Source: Caulobacter soli (GTDB taxonomy: Bacteria; Pseudomonadota; Alphaproteobacteria; Caulobacterales; Caulobacteraceae). From it: 64,000 bases of DNA. The notes under the pieces were generated by a model. It had not been told where the DNA came from, searched no databases, and saw only the letters and a list, made by a program, of their open reading frames with translations. A program made the position numbers and the translations under genes. Location of the stretch: contig NZ_CP049199.1 in NCBI RefSeq assembly GCF_011045195.1, forward strand, positions 2,294,001-2,358,000. Reading direction: 5' to 3'. Shown piece by piece: positions 56,260 through 64,000 of the stretch. How positions within the stretch are numbered: the stretch's first letter is position 1; the number at the start of each line of letters is the position of its first letter.

Positions 56260-57315
56260 TCAAGGCTTGGGCGACGGATGGATCATGCGGAGCCGCAGGG
56301 TGTCGTCGATGGCCTTCAGCCAGGGATCGCGCACCGAATCTGTTTCCAGGTGCAGGGCGTGGCGGGCTTGGGGCCAGCGAGTCTTGACACAATGGGGTAG
56401 GGCGGCGCAGACCGTGCTCTGCGGATCCGGCAGGGCTTTGACGTCCTGACCGGCGTCGAGCATCGCCACGGGGATATCCACCCGCTTGAGGTCCCGGCCG
56501 GTCGCGTCGACGGCGTCGTAGAAGGCCGCGTACCAAGCCAGGCTGGGCGCGCCCATCCGCAGGTCCGGATTGGCCAGGTCCCAGGCCTGCTGGACGCTCC
56601 CACGCGCCCTGTCGTGGGTCAGCCTGGCGCCGAAGCCGTCCGGGCCTTCGCGCTTCCAGCCCGGCTGCCCTGGATAGCGCACGAAGCCCAGCTTCAGCCC
56701 ACGGGCCCAGCGGGCGACGCGGATCAGCTCGCCCTTGGCGCGGGGCGGATCGGCGAGGTCGAAATTGGGCGAGGACAGGATCGCGGCGTCGGCCCGCAGG
56801 CCTTCCTCCATCGCCCGCAGCGCCACCAGGCCGCCGTCGCTCGCACCAAGGATCACGAATGGGTCGCGCCCACTAGGCCGGATCACGGCCTTGACCATGG
56901 CCTTGGTCGCCGTGACGTCGGGGGCGAAGCTGACCGCATGGCCCAGGTCGCGCCATGGCGTAGCCCTCTCGGACCCGCCCTGGCCCTGGCGTTCCAGGAT
57001 CCAGACGACATAGCCCCGGTCGTTCAGCTCGCGCGCCGTCTCGAACCAGCCCTCCGCCGACTCTCCGTAGCCTGGCAGGATCAGGATCTGGCCCCTGGGC
57101 GCGCCAGGGGGCGCGGAGACGCCATAACGCTGCACGAGGTCGTCGCCGACCTTCACATAGCCCCAGGCCCAGCCCGGGGGCGGCTGGAAGCGAACATCGA
57201 GGGAAGGGGGCGTCCGGCTCTCGGCGAAGGGCGCGCGGGCGCCCTCGTCGCCACAGGAGACGAGCGGCAAGGCCAGCAGGCAAGCCCAGGCGACAACAGG
57301 GAGACGGCGACGCAT
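56260..57315 (-). CDS. Alpha/beta-hydrolase lipoprotein (lysophospholipase-like)
   Basis: A 351-residue predicted lipoprotein: MRRRLPVVAWACLLALPLVSCG has a lipobox ending LVSC, so it is probably anchored in the outer or inner membrane facing the periplasm. The hydrolase fold follows, with oxyanion segment ILPGYGESAEGWF, ILERQGQGGSER, nucleophile elbow ILGASDGGLVAL, and a C-terminal His in QARHALHLETD. These resemble monoacylglycerol lipase/PldB proteins. ATG 57315 was preferred over GTG 57324. It neighbours the acyl-ACP synthetase-like gene on the same strand, suggesting a lipid-recycling pair (inference). Confidence 0.82.
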   Translation of the reverse strand: MRRRLPVVAWACLLALPLVSCGDEGARAPFAESRTPPSLDVRFQPPPGWAWGYVKVGDDLVQRYGVSAPPGAPRGQILILPGYGESAEGWFETARELNDRGYVVWILERQGQGGSERATPWRDLGHAVSFAPDVTATKAMVKAVIRPSGRDPFVILGASDGGLVALRAMEEGLRADAAILSSPNFDLADPPRAKGELIRVARWARGLKLGFVRYPGQPGWKREGPDGFGARLTHDRARGSVQQAWDLANPDLRMGAPSLAWYAAFYDAVDATGRDLKRVDIPVAMLDAGQDVKALPDPQSTVCAALPHCVKTRWPQARHALHLETDSVRDPWLKAIDDTLRLRMIHPSPKP

Positions 57316-57398
57316 TCCAGGCACTCATTTCGCGCCTTTGCGTCACATGCAAGAACGCATGCTTGATCCGGAGGCCAAGAAGGCCGATCTAGGCCGTT

Positions 57399-58406
57399 AT
57401 GGTCACTCTGATCGACACGCTGAACGCCCGCGCCGCCGAGGCCCGCTCTTCTGAAGCCCGCTCTTCCGATGAACGCGCCGTCCGTCACCCGGAAAAGCAG
57501 AACCGCCCGGATACGCCGGTCCTGCGCAAGCCTGAATGGCTGCGCGTCCGCGCGCCCGGCTTGGCCGGCTACAACGAAACCCAGAGCATCGTCCGCGAGC
57601 ACAAGCTGACCACGGTCTGCGAGGAAGCGGCCTGTCCGAACATCGGCGAGTGCTGGAGCCAGAAGCACGCGACCATGATGATCATGGGCGAGATCTGCAC
57701 GCGGGCCTGCGCCTTCTGCAACGTCTCGACCGGACTGCCCAACGCGCTGGACGCCGACGAGCCGCGGCGCGTGGCCGAGGCCGTCGCCAAGATGGGCCTC
57801 AAGCACGTGGTCATCACCTCGGTCGACCGCGATGACCTGGCCGACGGCGGCGCCCAGCACTTCGCCGAGGTGGTCCTGGCCATCCGCGCCGCGGCGCCCG
57901 GCACCACGATCGAGATCCTGACCCCCGACTTCCTGCGCAAGGACCGGGCCGAGAACGTGCTGATCGACGCCCGTCCGGACGTCTTCAACCACAATCTGGA
58001 AACCGTGCCGCGGCTCTATCTGAAGATCCGTCCCGGCGCCCGCTACTACAACTCCCTGCGCCTGCTGGAGCGGGTCAAGGAGCGCGATCCTTCCCAGTTC
58101 ACCAAGTCCGGCGTGATGGTCGGTCTGGGCGAGACCAAGGAAGAGGTCATGCAGGTGATGGACGACATGCGCTCGGCGGGCGTCGATTTCATCACCATCG
58201 GCCAGTACCTGCAGCCGACCCGCAAGCACGCGCCGATCGACCGGTTCGTGACGCCCGAGGAGTTCAAGGCCTATGAGGCGATCGCCCGGGCCAAGGGCTT
58301 CCTGATGGTCTCGGCCAGCCCGCTGACCCGCTCGTCGCACCATGCCGGCGAGGACTTCGCCAAGCTGCAGGCCGCGCGCCGGGCGCTGGACGCGAAAGCG
58401 GGCTAA
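57399..58406 (+). CDS. lipA: Lipoyl synthase
   Basis: Radical-SAM enzyme that inserts two sulfurs into protein-bound octanoyl groups, making the lipoyl arms of PdhB and PdhC. The 335-residue protein has the auxiliary-cluster motif [13 protein letters not shown] and the radical-SAM motif [13 protein letters not shown]. It also has [15 protein letters not shown] and the C-terminal [17 protein letters not shown] with the RSSxH signature. It follows the PDH cluster, its functional client. Confidence 0.97.
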   Translation: MVTLIDTLNARAAEARSSEARSSDERAVRHPEKQNRPDTPVLRKPEWLRVRAPGLAGYNETQSIVREHKLTTVCEEAACPNIGECWSQKHATMMIMGEICTRACAFCNVSTGLPNALDADEPRRVAEAVAKMGLKHVVITSVDRDDLADGGAQHFAEVVLAIRAAAPGTTIEILTPDFLRKDRAENVLIDARPDVFNHNLETVPRLYLKIRPGARYYNSLRLLERVKERDPSQFTKSGVMVGLGETKEEVMQVMDDMRSAGVDFITIGQYLQPTRKHAPIDRFVTPEEFKAYEAIARAKGFLMVSASPLTRSSHHAGEDFAKLQAARRALDAKAG

Positions 58407-58411
58407 GCGCT

Positions 58412-58864
58412 TTGCATCGTCACGTCGTCACCCGGGTGCTGCCCTACGCGCCCGAACAACTTTTCACGCTGGTCGGCGACGTCGAGGCCTATCCGCAGTT
58501 CGTGCCGTGGATCACGGCCATGCGCACGTGGAATGGGCGCTCGGACGCCCAGGTCTCGACCGTGGACGCCGAGGCCCAGGTCGGGTTCTCGTTCCTGCGC
58601 GAGAAGTTCGCCACCCGCGTTCGCCGCGACGCGGCGGCCCTGACGGTGGATGTCAGCCTGCTCTACGGCCCGTTCAAGCGCCTCTCGAACCAGTGGCGCT
58701 TCTCGCCGCACGAGACGGGAACGACTGTGGAATTCGTCATCGACTTCGCGTTCAAGTCGAAGCTGCTCGACGCCATGCTGGCCGCCAACCTGGATCGGGC
58801 CGCCAACACGCTGATCGGCTGTTTCGAGGATCGCGCCAAGGCGATCTACGGGACCAAGTCCTAG
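58412..58864 (+). CDS. COQ10/RatA-family START-like protein
   Basis: A 150-residue lipid-binding fold (polyketide cyclase/START). It starts HRHVVTRVLPYAPEQLFTLV and contains VEAYPQFVPWITAMR, LTVDVSLLYGPFKRL and the amphipathic C-terminal helix. Members bind ubiquinone (COQ10) or act as the toxin RatA; the alphaproteobacterial lipA neighbour is usually considered a ubiquinone-binding COQ10 homologue. The start is TTG 58412, only 5 bases after lipA. The stop is shared with the opposite gene through CTAG. Confidence 0.85.
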   Translation: MHRHVVTRVLPYAPEQLFTLVGDVEAYPQFVPWITAMRTWNGRSDAQVSTVDAEAQVGFSFLREKFATRVRRDAAALTVDVSLLYGPFKRLSNQWRFSPHETGTTVEFVIDFAFKSKLLDAMLAANLDRAANTLIGCFEDRAKAIYGTKS

Positions 58865-59664
58865 CGTCCCTTGAACGCGGTCGGACGCTTCTGGAGGAAG
58901 GCGGTGACGCCCTCGACGAAGTCGTTGGTCTTGCCCGCCGCCTTCTGGGCGTGGCGTTCGGCGTGAAGTTGGCCCACCCACTCGGCGTCGAGGCTGTCCC
59001 AGACCAGCTTGCGGATCGTCGCCAGGGAGGCGGGACCGGCGGCCAATTCCTTGGCGATGGTCGTGGCGGTCGCCATCAGCTCGGCGTCGGGCACGCAGCG
59101 ATTGATCAGGCCCCAGGACAGGGCCGTGGCGGCCGGGATCTTGTCGCCCAGCAGCATCATCTCCATCGCCCGGGCCTTGCCGACCAGCCGGGGCAGCAGA
59201 TAGGTCGAGCCGCCGTCGGGCACGAGGCCGACGCGCCGGAACGCCTGCAGGAAATAGGCGCTCTCGGCCGCCACCACGATGTCGCCCAGCAAGGCGAACG
59301 AGCAGCCGATCCCGGCGGCCGGGCCGTTGACGGCGGTGACGATCGGCAGGGGAAAGTCGCGCAACTGGCTGACCAGCGGATTGAAGACGGCTTCCAGGGC
59401 CGCGCCGGCGTCCGGCTTGCCGTCGACGTCGACCGGGCGGTCTTCCGGCCGCCCCGACGCCAGATTGGCGCCCGAGCAGAAGCCGCGGCCTTCGCCGGTC
59501 AGGATCAGGGCGCGCGCCTCGACCCTTCCCGCCGCGACCGAGGCGAAGGCGTGGCTAAGTTCGCGAGCCATGTCCAGGCTGGCGGCATTGAGAGTAGAGG
59601 GATCGGCGAGGGTGATGACGGCGACGCCGTCGGCCACATCGAGCCGGAGCTTCTCGTAGGTCAT
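58861..59664 (-). CDS. Enoyl-CoA hydratase/isomerase family protein
   Basis: A 267-residue crotonase-fold enzyme. GVAVITLADPSTLNAAS opens the fold, RGFCSGANL is the first oxyanion segment, VNGPAAGIGCSFALLGD the second, and the substrate-helix region contains LVPDGGSTYLLPRLVG. The Glu/Asp pair suggests isomerase or hydratase chemistry such as PaaG/PaaF, but the substrate is not determinable. GGGAGGA precedes ATG 59664. Confidence 0.87.
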   Translation of the reverse strand: MTYEKLRLDVADGVAVITLADPSTLNAASLDMARELSHAFASVAAGRVEARALILTGEGRGFCSGANLASGRPEDRPVDVDGKPDAGAALEAVFNPLVSQLRDFPLPIVTAVNGPAAGIGCSFALLGDIVVAAESAYFLQAFRRVGLVPDGGSTYLLPRLVGKARAMEMMLLGDKIPAATALSWGLINRCVPDAELMATATTIAKELAAGPASLATIRKLVWDSLDAEWVGQLHAERHAQKAAGKTNDFVEGVTAFLQKRPTAFKGR

Positions 59665-59765
59665 GACGTCCTCCCAAGGCTTTGTCGCTCTTGCCCGAGT
59701 CTAGGCGCGACTAACCTTGGGGAACGCCAGAGAAATTATCCGAGGACGAAATCTCGCGCCGGAAG

Positions 59766-60827
59766 TCAGGCCGCGTTGGCCGAGTCCGGCTTGCTTTCGG
59801 CGGCGGTGACGCGGTTGCGGCCGCCGCGCTTGGAGGTGTAGAGCGCCGCGTCGGCGCGTTCCATGACCGAGTGGCCGTTCTCGCCCGCGCGACGCTCGGC
59901 GAAGCCCGACGAGATTGTGATCGCCCCCAGGTCCTCGTTGGTCGAGCGACGCTTGAGCATGCGTGACGACACCTCGACGCGGATCTCTTCCAGGGTGCCG
60001 GCGACCATGGCGGCCGACTCCCGGGGGAAGATCATCGCGAACTCCTCGCCGCCGTAGCGGGCGGCGAAGCGGGGCGGGGCGGCGACGCGGCCGATGACGC
60101 TGGCGACGTAGCGAATGACCTGGTCGCCGGTCTGGTGACCCCAGGTGTCGTTGAAGCCCTTGAAATGGTCGATGTCGAGCACGGCCAGGCAGATGGTGGT
60201 GCCGGCCTCGTCGGCTTCGGAGCAGGCGCGGTCGAGCTCTTCGTCGAAGGCCTTGCGGTTGGCCAGGTTGGTCAGGCCGTCGGTGGTGGCGTCGCGGCGG
60301 ACCTGTTCCAGGTGTTCGCGCAGGCGGTCGACCTCGGCGGTGGATTCCGCGAGGCGGGTCTCCAGCGACTTGTTGTCTTTCTGAACGCGACGGGTGGCTT
60401 CGGCCAGGCCGGTGACGACGGCCTTCAGCTTGCCGACGTCCTCTGAGGAGTCGAGCTCCTTGGCCGCGCCGTTCAGCGTCTTGCCGTAGGCGGCGTTGCT
60501 CTTCTGGGCGTTCTGGATGGCCTTGGAAACCGATTCCAGTTCCTTGCTCAGCAGGTCGCCGGCGTCGCGGATCTGTTCGTTCAGCTTGGCCTTGGGCAGA
60601 TAGGTCGCGGCCAGCTCTTCGCTGAGCAGTTCGGTCAGCGGCTCGCCCAGCGAGATCAGGCGGGTCAGTTCGCGAGCCAGGGCGCCATCAGGATCGGCGA
60701 CGAAGTGGGTCCACAGCTCGAAGTTCAGGGCGGTCGGCCACACCTGATGGCGCTCCATCAGGCCCAGCGCGCGGCCGGCGATCTTGTAGGCCTCAGGGCC
60801 GCGCAGCGTGGTTTCGACGTCCGACAT
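59766..60827 (-). CDS. Cytoplasmic diguanylate cyclase with N-terminal coiled coil (DgcB-like)
   Basis: Makes c-di-GMP from two GTP. In the 353-residue protein, residues 1-175 are helical with a coiled coil (about 80-175) and no membrane segment. DGLTNLANRKAFDEEL at 183 opens the GGDEF domain, LDIDHFKGFND supplies metal/guanine ligands, and YGGEEF at 258-263 is the active site. The inhibitory RxxD site expected at 250-253 is APPR, so product feedback inhibition is probably absent. The layout matches Caulobacter DgcB (holdfast and motility control), and a DEAD-box helicase gene lies nearby as I recall for C. crescentus; orthology is unproven. Confidence 0.9.
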   Translation of the reverse strand: MSDVETTLRGPEAYKIAGRALGLMERHQVWPTALNFELWTHFVADPDGALARELTRLISLGEPLTELLSEELAATYLPKAKLNEQIRDAGDLLSKELESVSKAIQNAQKSNAAYGKTLNGAAKELDSSEDVGKLKAVVTGLAEATRRVQKDNKSLETRLAESTAEVDRLREHLEQVRRDATTDGLTNLANRKAFDEELDRACSEADEAGTTICLAVLDIDHFKGFNDTWGHQTGDQVIRYVASVIGRVAAPPRFAARYGGEEFAMIFPRESAAMVAGTLEEIRVEVSSRMLKRRSTNEDLGAITISSGFAERRAGENGHSVMERADAALYTSKRGGRNRVTAAESKPDSANAA

Positions 60828-61002
60828 TTCTAGTCCCCCAACAGCGCCGTATCGCCCGGATGCGCGCTTGGAGCCGCAATCTAGACCAGAGAGTTCAAAC
60901 GAGCCGTTAAGAACGAACGACGTTCACTTGCCTCTTCCTCGCCTCGCAAGCATTGTTAACAATGATAAGATGAGCCTGTAGGCCGCTGGGAGGAACCTGA
61001 CC

Positions 61003-62460
61003 GTGAATGCGCCCGCCAACCTCAACCTTGAATCCTCCAAAGCCTCGCTTTTGCGAATCCTCGACGCGCAAAAAGCCGCGCACCTGCGACAAGGCGCCCC
61101 AACGGCCGAACGTCGCATTGACTGGCTTGATCGCTGCATCGGCCTGTTGGTCGACCACCAGGCCGAGATCGCCGAGGCCCTGAACGCCGATTTCGGCGCG
61201 CGGTCGAAGGACGCCACGGGCCTGACCGACATCGCCGGCTCCATCGGACCGTTGAAATACGCCAAGGAGAACCTGGCCAAGTGGATGCGCCCGGAGAAGC
61301 GCAAGACCACGCCGGCGATCCTGGGGCTGTTCGGCGCCAAGGCCGAGGTCCAGTTCCAGCCCAAGGGCGTGATCGGGGTGATCAGCCCGTGGAACTTCCC
61401 GGTCAACCTGACCTTCGCGCCCCTGGCCGGCGTTCTGGCGGCCGGTAACCGGGCGATGATCAAGCCGTCCGAGTTCACGCCGATCACCTCCGAACTGATG
61501 AAGACCATGTTCGCCAAGGTCTTCTCAGAGGAGGAGATCGCGGTGATCACCGGCGGGCCCGAGGTCGGCCAGGCCTTCACCAGCCTGCCGTTCGACCATC
61601 TGGTCTTCACCGGGGCCACCTCGGTGGCGCGTCATGTGATGCGGGCGGCGGCCGAGAACCTGGTGCCGGTCACCTTGGAGCTGGGCGGCAAGAGCCCGGT
61701 GATCCTGTCGCGTGGCGTCGACATGGCCACGGCGGCGGCCCGGATCATGAACGGCAAGACCCTGAACGCCGGCCAGATCTGCCTGGCGCCCGACTATGTG
61801 CTGGCCCCGGCCGACCAGGTCGACAGCTTCGTGGCCGAGGCCAGGGCCGCCGTGGCGAAGACCTTCCCGACCTTGAAGGACAACCCCGACTACACCGCGG
61901 TGGTCGCCCAGCGGCACTACGATCGGATCAAGGGGCATGTCGACGACGCCCGGGCCAAGGGCGCGACGATCGTCGAGATCAATCCGGCCGGCGAGGATCT
62001 CAGCCAGCAGGAACACCGCAAGATCGCCCCGACCCTGATCCTCAATCCCACCGACGACATGACGGTGATGCAGGACGAGATCTTCGGTCCGGTGCTGCCG
62101 GTCAAGACCTACGGCAAGGTCGAGGAGGCGGTGGACTACATCAACGGCCGCGATAGGCCGCTGGGGCTCTACTGGTTCGGGACCGACACCGCCGAGCGCG
62201 ACATGGTGCTGGACCGCACGACCAGCGGCGGGGTGACGGTCAATGACGTGGTCTTCCATGTCGCTCAGGAAGACCTGCCGTTCGGCGGCGTCGGTCCGGC
62301 CGGCATGGGCTCGTATCACGGCCGCGACGGTTTCCTGGAGTTCAGCCACAGGAAGGCGGTGTTCCATCAGCTGAAGAAGGACATCGCGCCGATGCTGGCC
62401 CTGCGTCCGCCCTATGGCGCGGCGATCCGCAAGTATCTGGCGGGGCAGATCAAGCGGTAG
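61003..62460 (+). CDS. Coniferyl-aldehyde-dehydrogenase-like NAD(P)+ aldehyde dehydrogenase
   Basis: A 485-residue ALDH-superfamily enzyme. PKGVIGVISPWNFPVNLTF is the cofactor strand, VTLELGGKSP holds the general-base Glu 226, and NAGQICLAPDYVL holds catalytic Cys 260. C-terminal ITLP-type and EFSHRKAV segments are typical of the coniferyl aldehyde dehydrogenase/YwdH group. It may oxidise aromatic or medium-chain aldehydes, in keeping with plant-material degradation by Caulobacter. The start is GTG 61003, 175 bases divergent from the cyclase gene. Confidence 0.87.
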   Translation: MNAPANLNLESSKASLLRILDAQKAAHLRQGAPTAERRIDWLDRCIGLLVDHQAEIAEALNADFGARSKDATGLTDIAGSIGPLKYAKENLAKWMRPEKRKTTPAILGLFGAKAEVQFQPKGVIGVISPWNFPVNLTFAPLAGVLAAGNRAMIKPSEFTPITSELMKTMFAKVFSEEEIAVITGGPEVGQAFTSLPFDHLVFTGATSVARHVMRAAAENLVPVTLELGGKSPVILSRGVDMATAAARIMNGKTLNAGQICLAPDYVLAPADQVDSFVAEARAAVAKTFPTLKDNPDYTAVVAQRHYDRIKGHVDDARAKGATIVEINPAGEDLSQQEHRKIAPTLILNPTDDMTVMQDEIFGPVLPVKTYGKVEEAVDYINGRDRPLGLYWFGTDTAERDMVLDRTTSGGVTVNDVVFHVAQEDLPFGGVGPAGMGSYHGRDGFLEFSHRKAVFHQLKKDIAPMLALRPPYGAAIRKYLAGQIKR

Positions 62461-62572
62461 GAGCGCGGGTCACGGTGCCTGGATCGCAAATGGTTCCGCT
62501 TGCGTTGTAGGCGGTGAAGGGAGGCGCACGTCGCGTCGCCTCAATCTTGCCGACCCAGCCCGGAGTTCGAAC

Positions 62573-62806
62573 ATGAGCCGATCGCGCGCCCCTTTTCTCG
62601 TCCTGACGCTGGCCATCGCCCTGGCGGGCCTGAGCGCCTGCGACAAGGAGGCCGGACGCAAGCAGGAGACTGTCGGGAAGGTCGAGTCCGGCGTCGGGAC
62701 GGTGATCGGCGACAAGGACCTGAAGGCGGAAGGCAAGCAGGACAAGGTCGTCGGCGGCGTGAAGCAGGGCGACCTGAAGGGCGCCGTCAAGGACGCCAAG
62801 GACTAG
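62573..62806 (+). CDS. CsbD-domain lipoprotein
   Basis: A 77-residue protein. A signal peptide (about 1-22, FLVLTLAIALAGLSAC) ends in a lipobox LSAC. The mature part is a CsbD-like stress-protein domain rich in Lys, Gly and Asp, with KVESGVGTVIGDKDLKAEGK repeats. CsbD proteins are usually cytoplasmic and stress-induced; here the domain would be a membrane-anchored periplasmic protein. Length and charge match the family. Confidence 0.75.
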   Translation: MSRSRAPFLVLTLAIALAGLSACDKEAGRKQETVGKVESGVGTVIGDKDLKAEGKQDKVVGGVKQGDLKGAVKDAKD

Positions 62807-62838
62807 CGCCGCCGCTCCACCAGATCGGCTGACATGAA

Positions 62839-62876
62839 AACGCCCGCCGCTCCGATGAGAGCGGCGGGCGTTATCT
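62839..62876. terminator. Bidirectional terminator between CsbD gene and helicase
   Basis: A perfect 14-bp stem (62839-62852 with 62859-62872) with a 6-nt loop. The minus strand has TTTT right after the stem; the plus strand has TTATCTT. It lies between convergent genes, 33 bases after one stop and 23 after the other. Confidence 0.88.
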
Positions 62877-62894
62877 TGAGCGGTTGCCGGCCGC

Positions 62895-64000
62895 CTAGTC
62901 TTCGGTGTCGCTGGCCGGCGCCAGACGCGGCGGGGCGCGCATCAGGAAGGCCGGGGTTTCGTTGCCGAAACCGACCACGCGGCGATCGTCGTCATCCTCG
63001 CGACCACGAACCGGCTGAACGCCGCGCACTGGCAGAGGGGCGTTGGCGCGGGCGGGGCGTTCGGGTTCGCTACGCTCGGGGCGCGGCGTCCGTTCGGCCT
63101 CGACGCGAGGCTGTTCGGTCCGCTCAGGGCGGCGATCACGATCACGGCCGCGCTCGCGGCGGGCCGGACGGTCGCCTTCCGTGCGTTCCGGACGCGGAGC
63201 GCGTTCGGCGATCGGAGCGGCCTCGACGGCGGGCTGTTCGGCGGCGACGTCCTGTTCGACGCGCGGCTGGCGGCCACGATCGCGCGAGGAGCCGCCACGA
63301 TCGCGACGGCCACGCTCGGCGGCCGGGGCCGCTTCGGCGACGGCCGGAGCTTCGGTTTCAACGGTTTCGGCCTGAGCCTTCTCGCCGCGCGGCTTGCGCA
63401 CGCGGGCAGGGCGCTTGGCGGGAACTTCGCCCGGGGCCGACGGGATCGGCTCGCCGGCGATGGCGGCTTCCAGATTGGCCGCGGCGACGTCCGAGGGCTC
63501 GGTCGGCGCGCGGTTGCGATCACGGTCACGACCGCGTTCACCGCCGCCGCGCGAGCGGTCGCGATCACGTCCGCCGCCGCGCTTGCTGTCGCCTTCGCGG
63601 CGCACGGTCACGGCGTTGGAATAGTCGAGGTCCAGCTTCTCTTCGGCCGGGGTCGAGCCGATCAGCTTGACCACCTTGTCGAAGCCCTTGTCGTCGGCGG
63701 GGGTCACCAGCATGTAGGTGATGCCCGAACGCCCGGCCCGGCCGGTGCGGCCGATGCGGTGGACGTAGTCGTCGGCGTGGTGCGGGACGTCGTAGTTGAA
63801 GACGTGGCTGACGGCCGGAATGTCCAGGCCGCGCGCGGCGACGTCCGAGGCCACCAGGATCTTCAGCGAGCCGTCGCGGAAGGCCGCCAGGGTTTTCATG
63901 CGCTGGCTCTGGTCCAGGTCGCCGTGGATGGCGGCGGCGTCGAAGCCGTGGCTCTTCAGCGACTTGGCGACGATATCGACTTCGGTCTTGCGGTTGCAGA
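62895..64000 (-). CDS. DEAD-box ATP-dependent RNA helicase, C-terminal part (5' end outside window)
   Basis: The visible 368 codons cover the second RecA-like domain: [30 protein letters not shown] (motif IV region), [15 protein letters not shown] (motif V) and the arginine fingers [13 protein letters not shown] (motif VI). A long tail of about 230 residues is rich in Arg, Glu, Asp and Pro ([13 protein letters not shown]), typical of RNA-binding, degradosome-associated RhlB/RhlE helicases. The ATPase motifs I-III lie beyond base 64000. In Caulobacter RhlB binds RNase E; I cannot tell RhlB from RhlE from this part alone. Confidence 0.93.
   Translation of the reverse strand, partial: CNRKTEVDIVAKSLKSHGFDAAAIHGDLDQSQRMKTLAAFRDGSLKILVASDVAARGLDIPAVSHVFNYDVPHHADDYVHRIGRTGRAGRSGITYMLVTPADDKGFDKVVKLIGSTPAEEKLDLDYSNAVTVRREGDSKRGGGRDRDRSRGGGERGRDRDRNRAPTEPSDVAAANLEAAIAGEPIPSAPGEVPAKRPARVRKPRGEKAQAETVETEAPAVAEAAPAAERGRRDRGGSSRDRGRQPRVEQDVAAEQPAVEAAPIAERAPRPERTEGDRPARRERGRDRDRRPERTEQPRVEAERTPRPERSEPERPARANAPLPVRGVQPVRGREDDDDRRVVGFGNETPAFLMRAPPRLAPASDTED

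Overview
The window is a GC-rich stretch of an alphaproteobacterial chromosome, most likely Caulobacter or a close relative. Gene order is the main evidence: tsf-pyrH-frr-uppS-cdsA-dxr-rseP-bamA-lpxD-fabZ-lpxA-lpxI-lpxB, then gltA-gltX-comEC-lexA, trpCDG/trpE-ppiD-tpiA-secG-pyrG-rpmF-eno-ftsB-pdhABC-lpd-lipA is an alphaproteobacterial backbone. LpxI used in place of LpxH, a type II citrate synthase, a lipoyl domain on PdhB, GTTC-N7-GTTC SOS boxes in front of lexA, and a GGEEF cyclase beside a DEAD-box helicase all fit Caulobacterales. No phage, insertion sequence, CRISPR array, rRNA or tRNA was found. The window is mostly core genome with a few accessory inserts.

1-13.1 kb (+): end of tsf with a strong terminator, then a tightly packed translation, isoprenoid and envelope cluster. 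It runs UMP kinase, ribosome recycling factor, UppS, CdsA, Dxr, the RseP/MmpA site-2 protease, BamA, a Skp-like chaperone and the lipid A genes LpxD-FabZ-LpxA-LpxI-LpxB, many with 4-nt start/stop overlaps. 13.1-17.6 kb: a hybrid histidine kinase (-), a FliK-like/FlhB-C-terminal-like pair (+) and a glutathione peroxidase (-). 17.7-24.1 kb: gltA and gltX (-), comEC (+), a GFA/CENP-V-fold protein (+), and lexA (-) with two SOS boxes.

24.2-26.6 kb: an AraC regulator divergent from an O-methyltransferase and a siderophore-interacting-type flavoprotein, sitting between lexA and trpC where many alphaproteobacteria have moaC and moeA. 26.6-39.6 kb: trpG-trpD-trpC (-), two tandem paralogous TPR-glycosyltransferase-like genes (-), a small membrane protein, a Tat-exported amine oxidase and an NTF2-like protein (+), then ppiD-trpE (-) and tpiA (+). 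The accessory block splits the trp genes.

39.6-47.2 kb: a hypothetical gene, a ~0.9 kb gap without a convincing gene, a GNAT acetyltransferase, secG, pyrG, rpmF, a bilobed retropepsin-like protease and eno. 47.2-58.9 kb: ftsB, the pyruvate dehydrogenase operon (with a GFA gene between pdhB and pdhC and a second glutathione peroxidase before lpd), DoxX, an Aas-like acyl-ACP/CoA synthetase, a lipoprotein hydrolase, lipA (which supplies lipoate to PDH) and a COQ10/RatA-type protein. 58.9-64 kb: enoyl-CoA hydratase, a GGEEF diguanylate cyclase, a coniferyl-aldehyde-dehydrogenase-like enzyme, a CsbD-domain lipoprotein and the 3' part of a DEAD-box helicase.

The most interesting non-gene structure is a set of intergenic inverted repeats, nearly all between convergent genes. 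One family has three diverged copies built from the same hairpin modules. Three other convergent pairs have no gap at all and share a single CTAG as both stop codons. I saw no clear new multi-gene system; the best accessory candidates are the AraC/methyltransferase/flavoprotein cassette and the TPR-glycosyltransferase pair.
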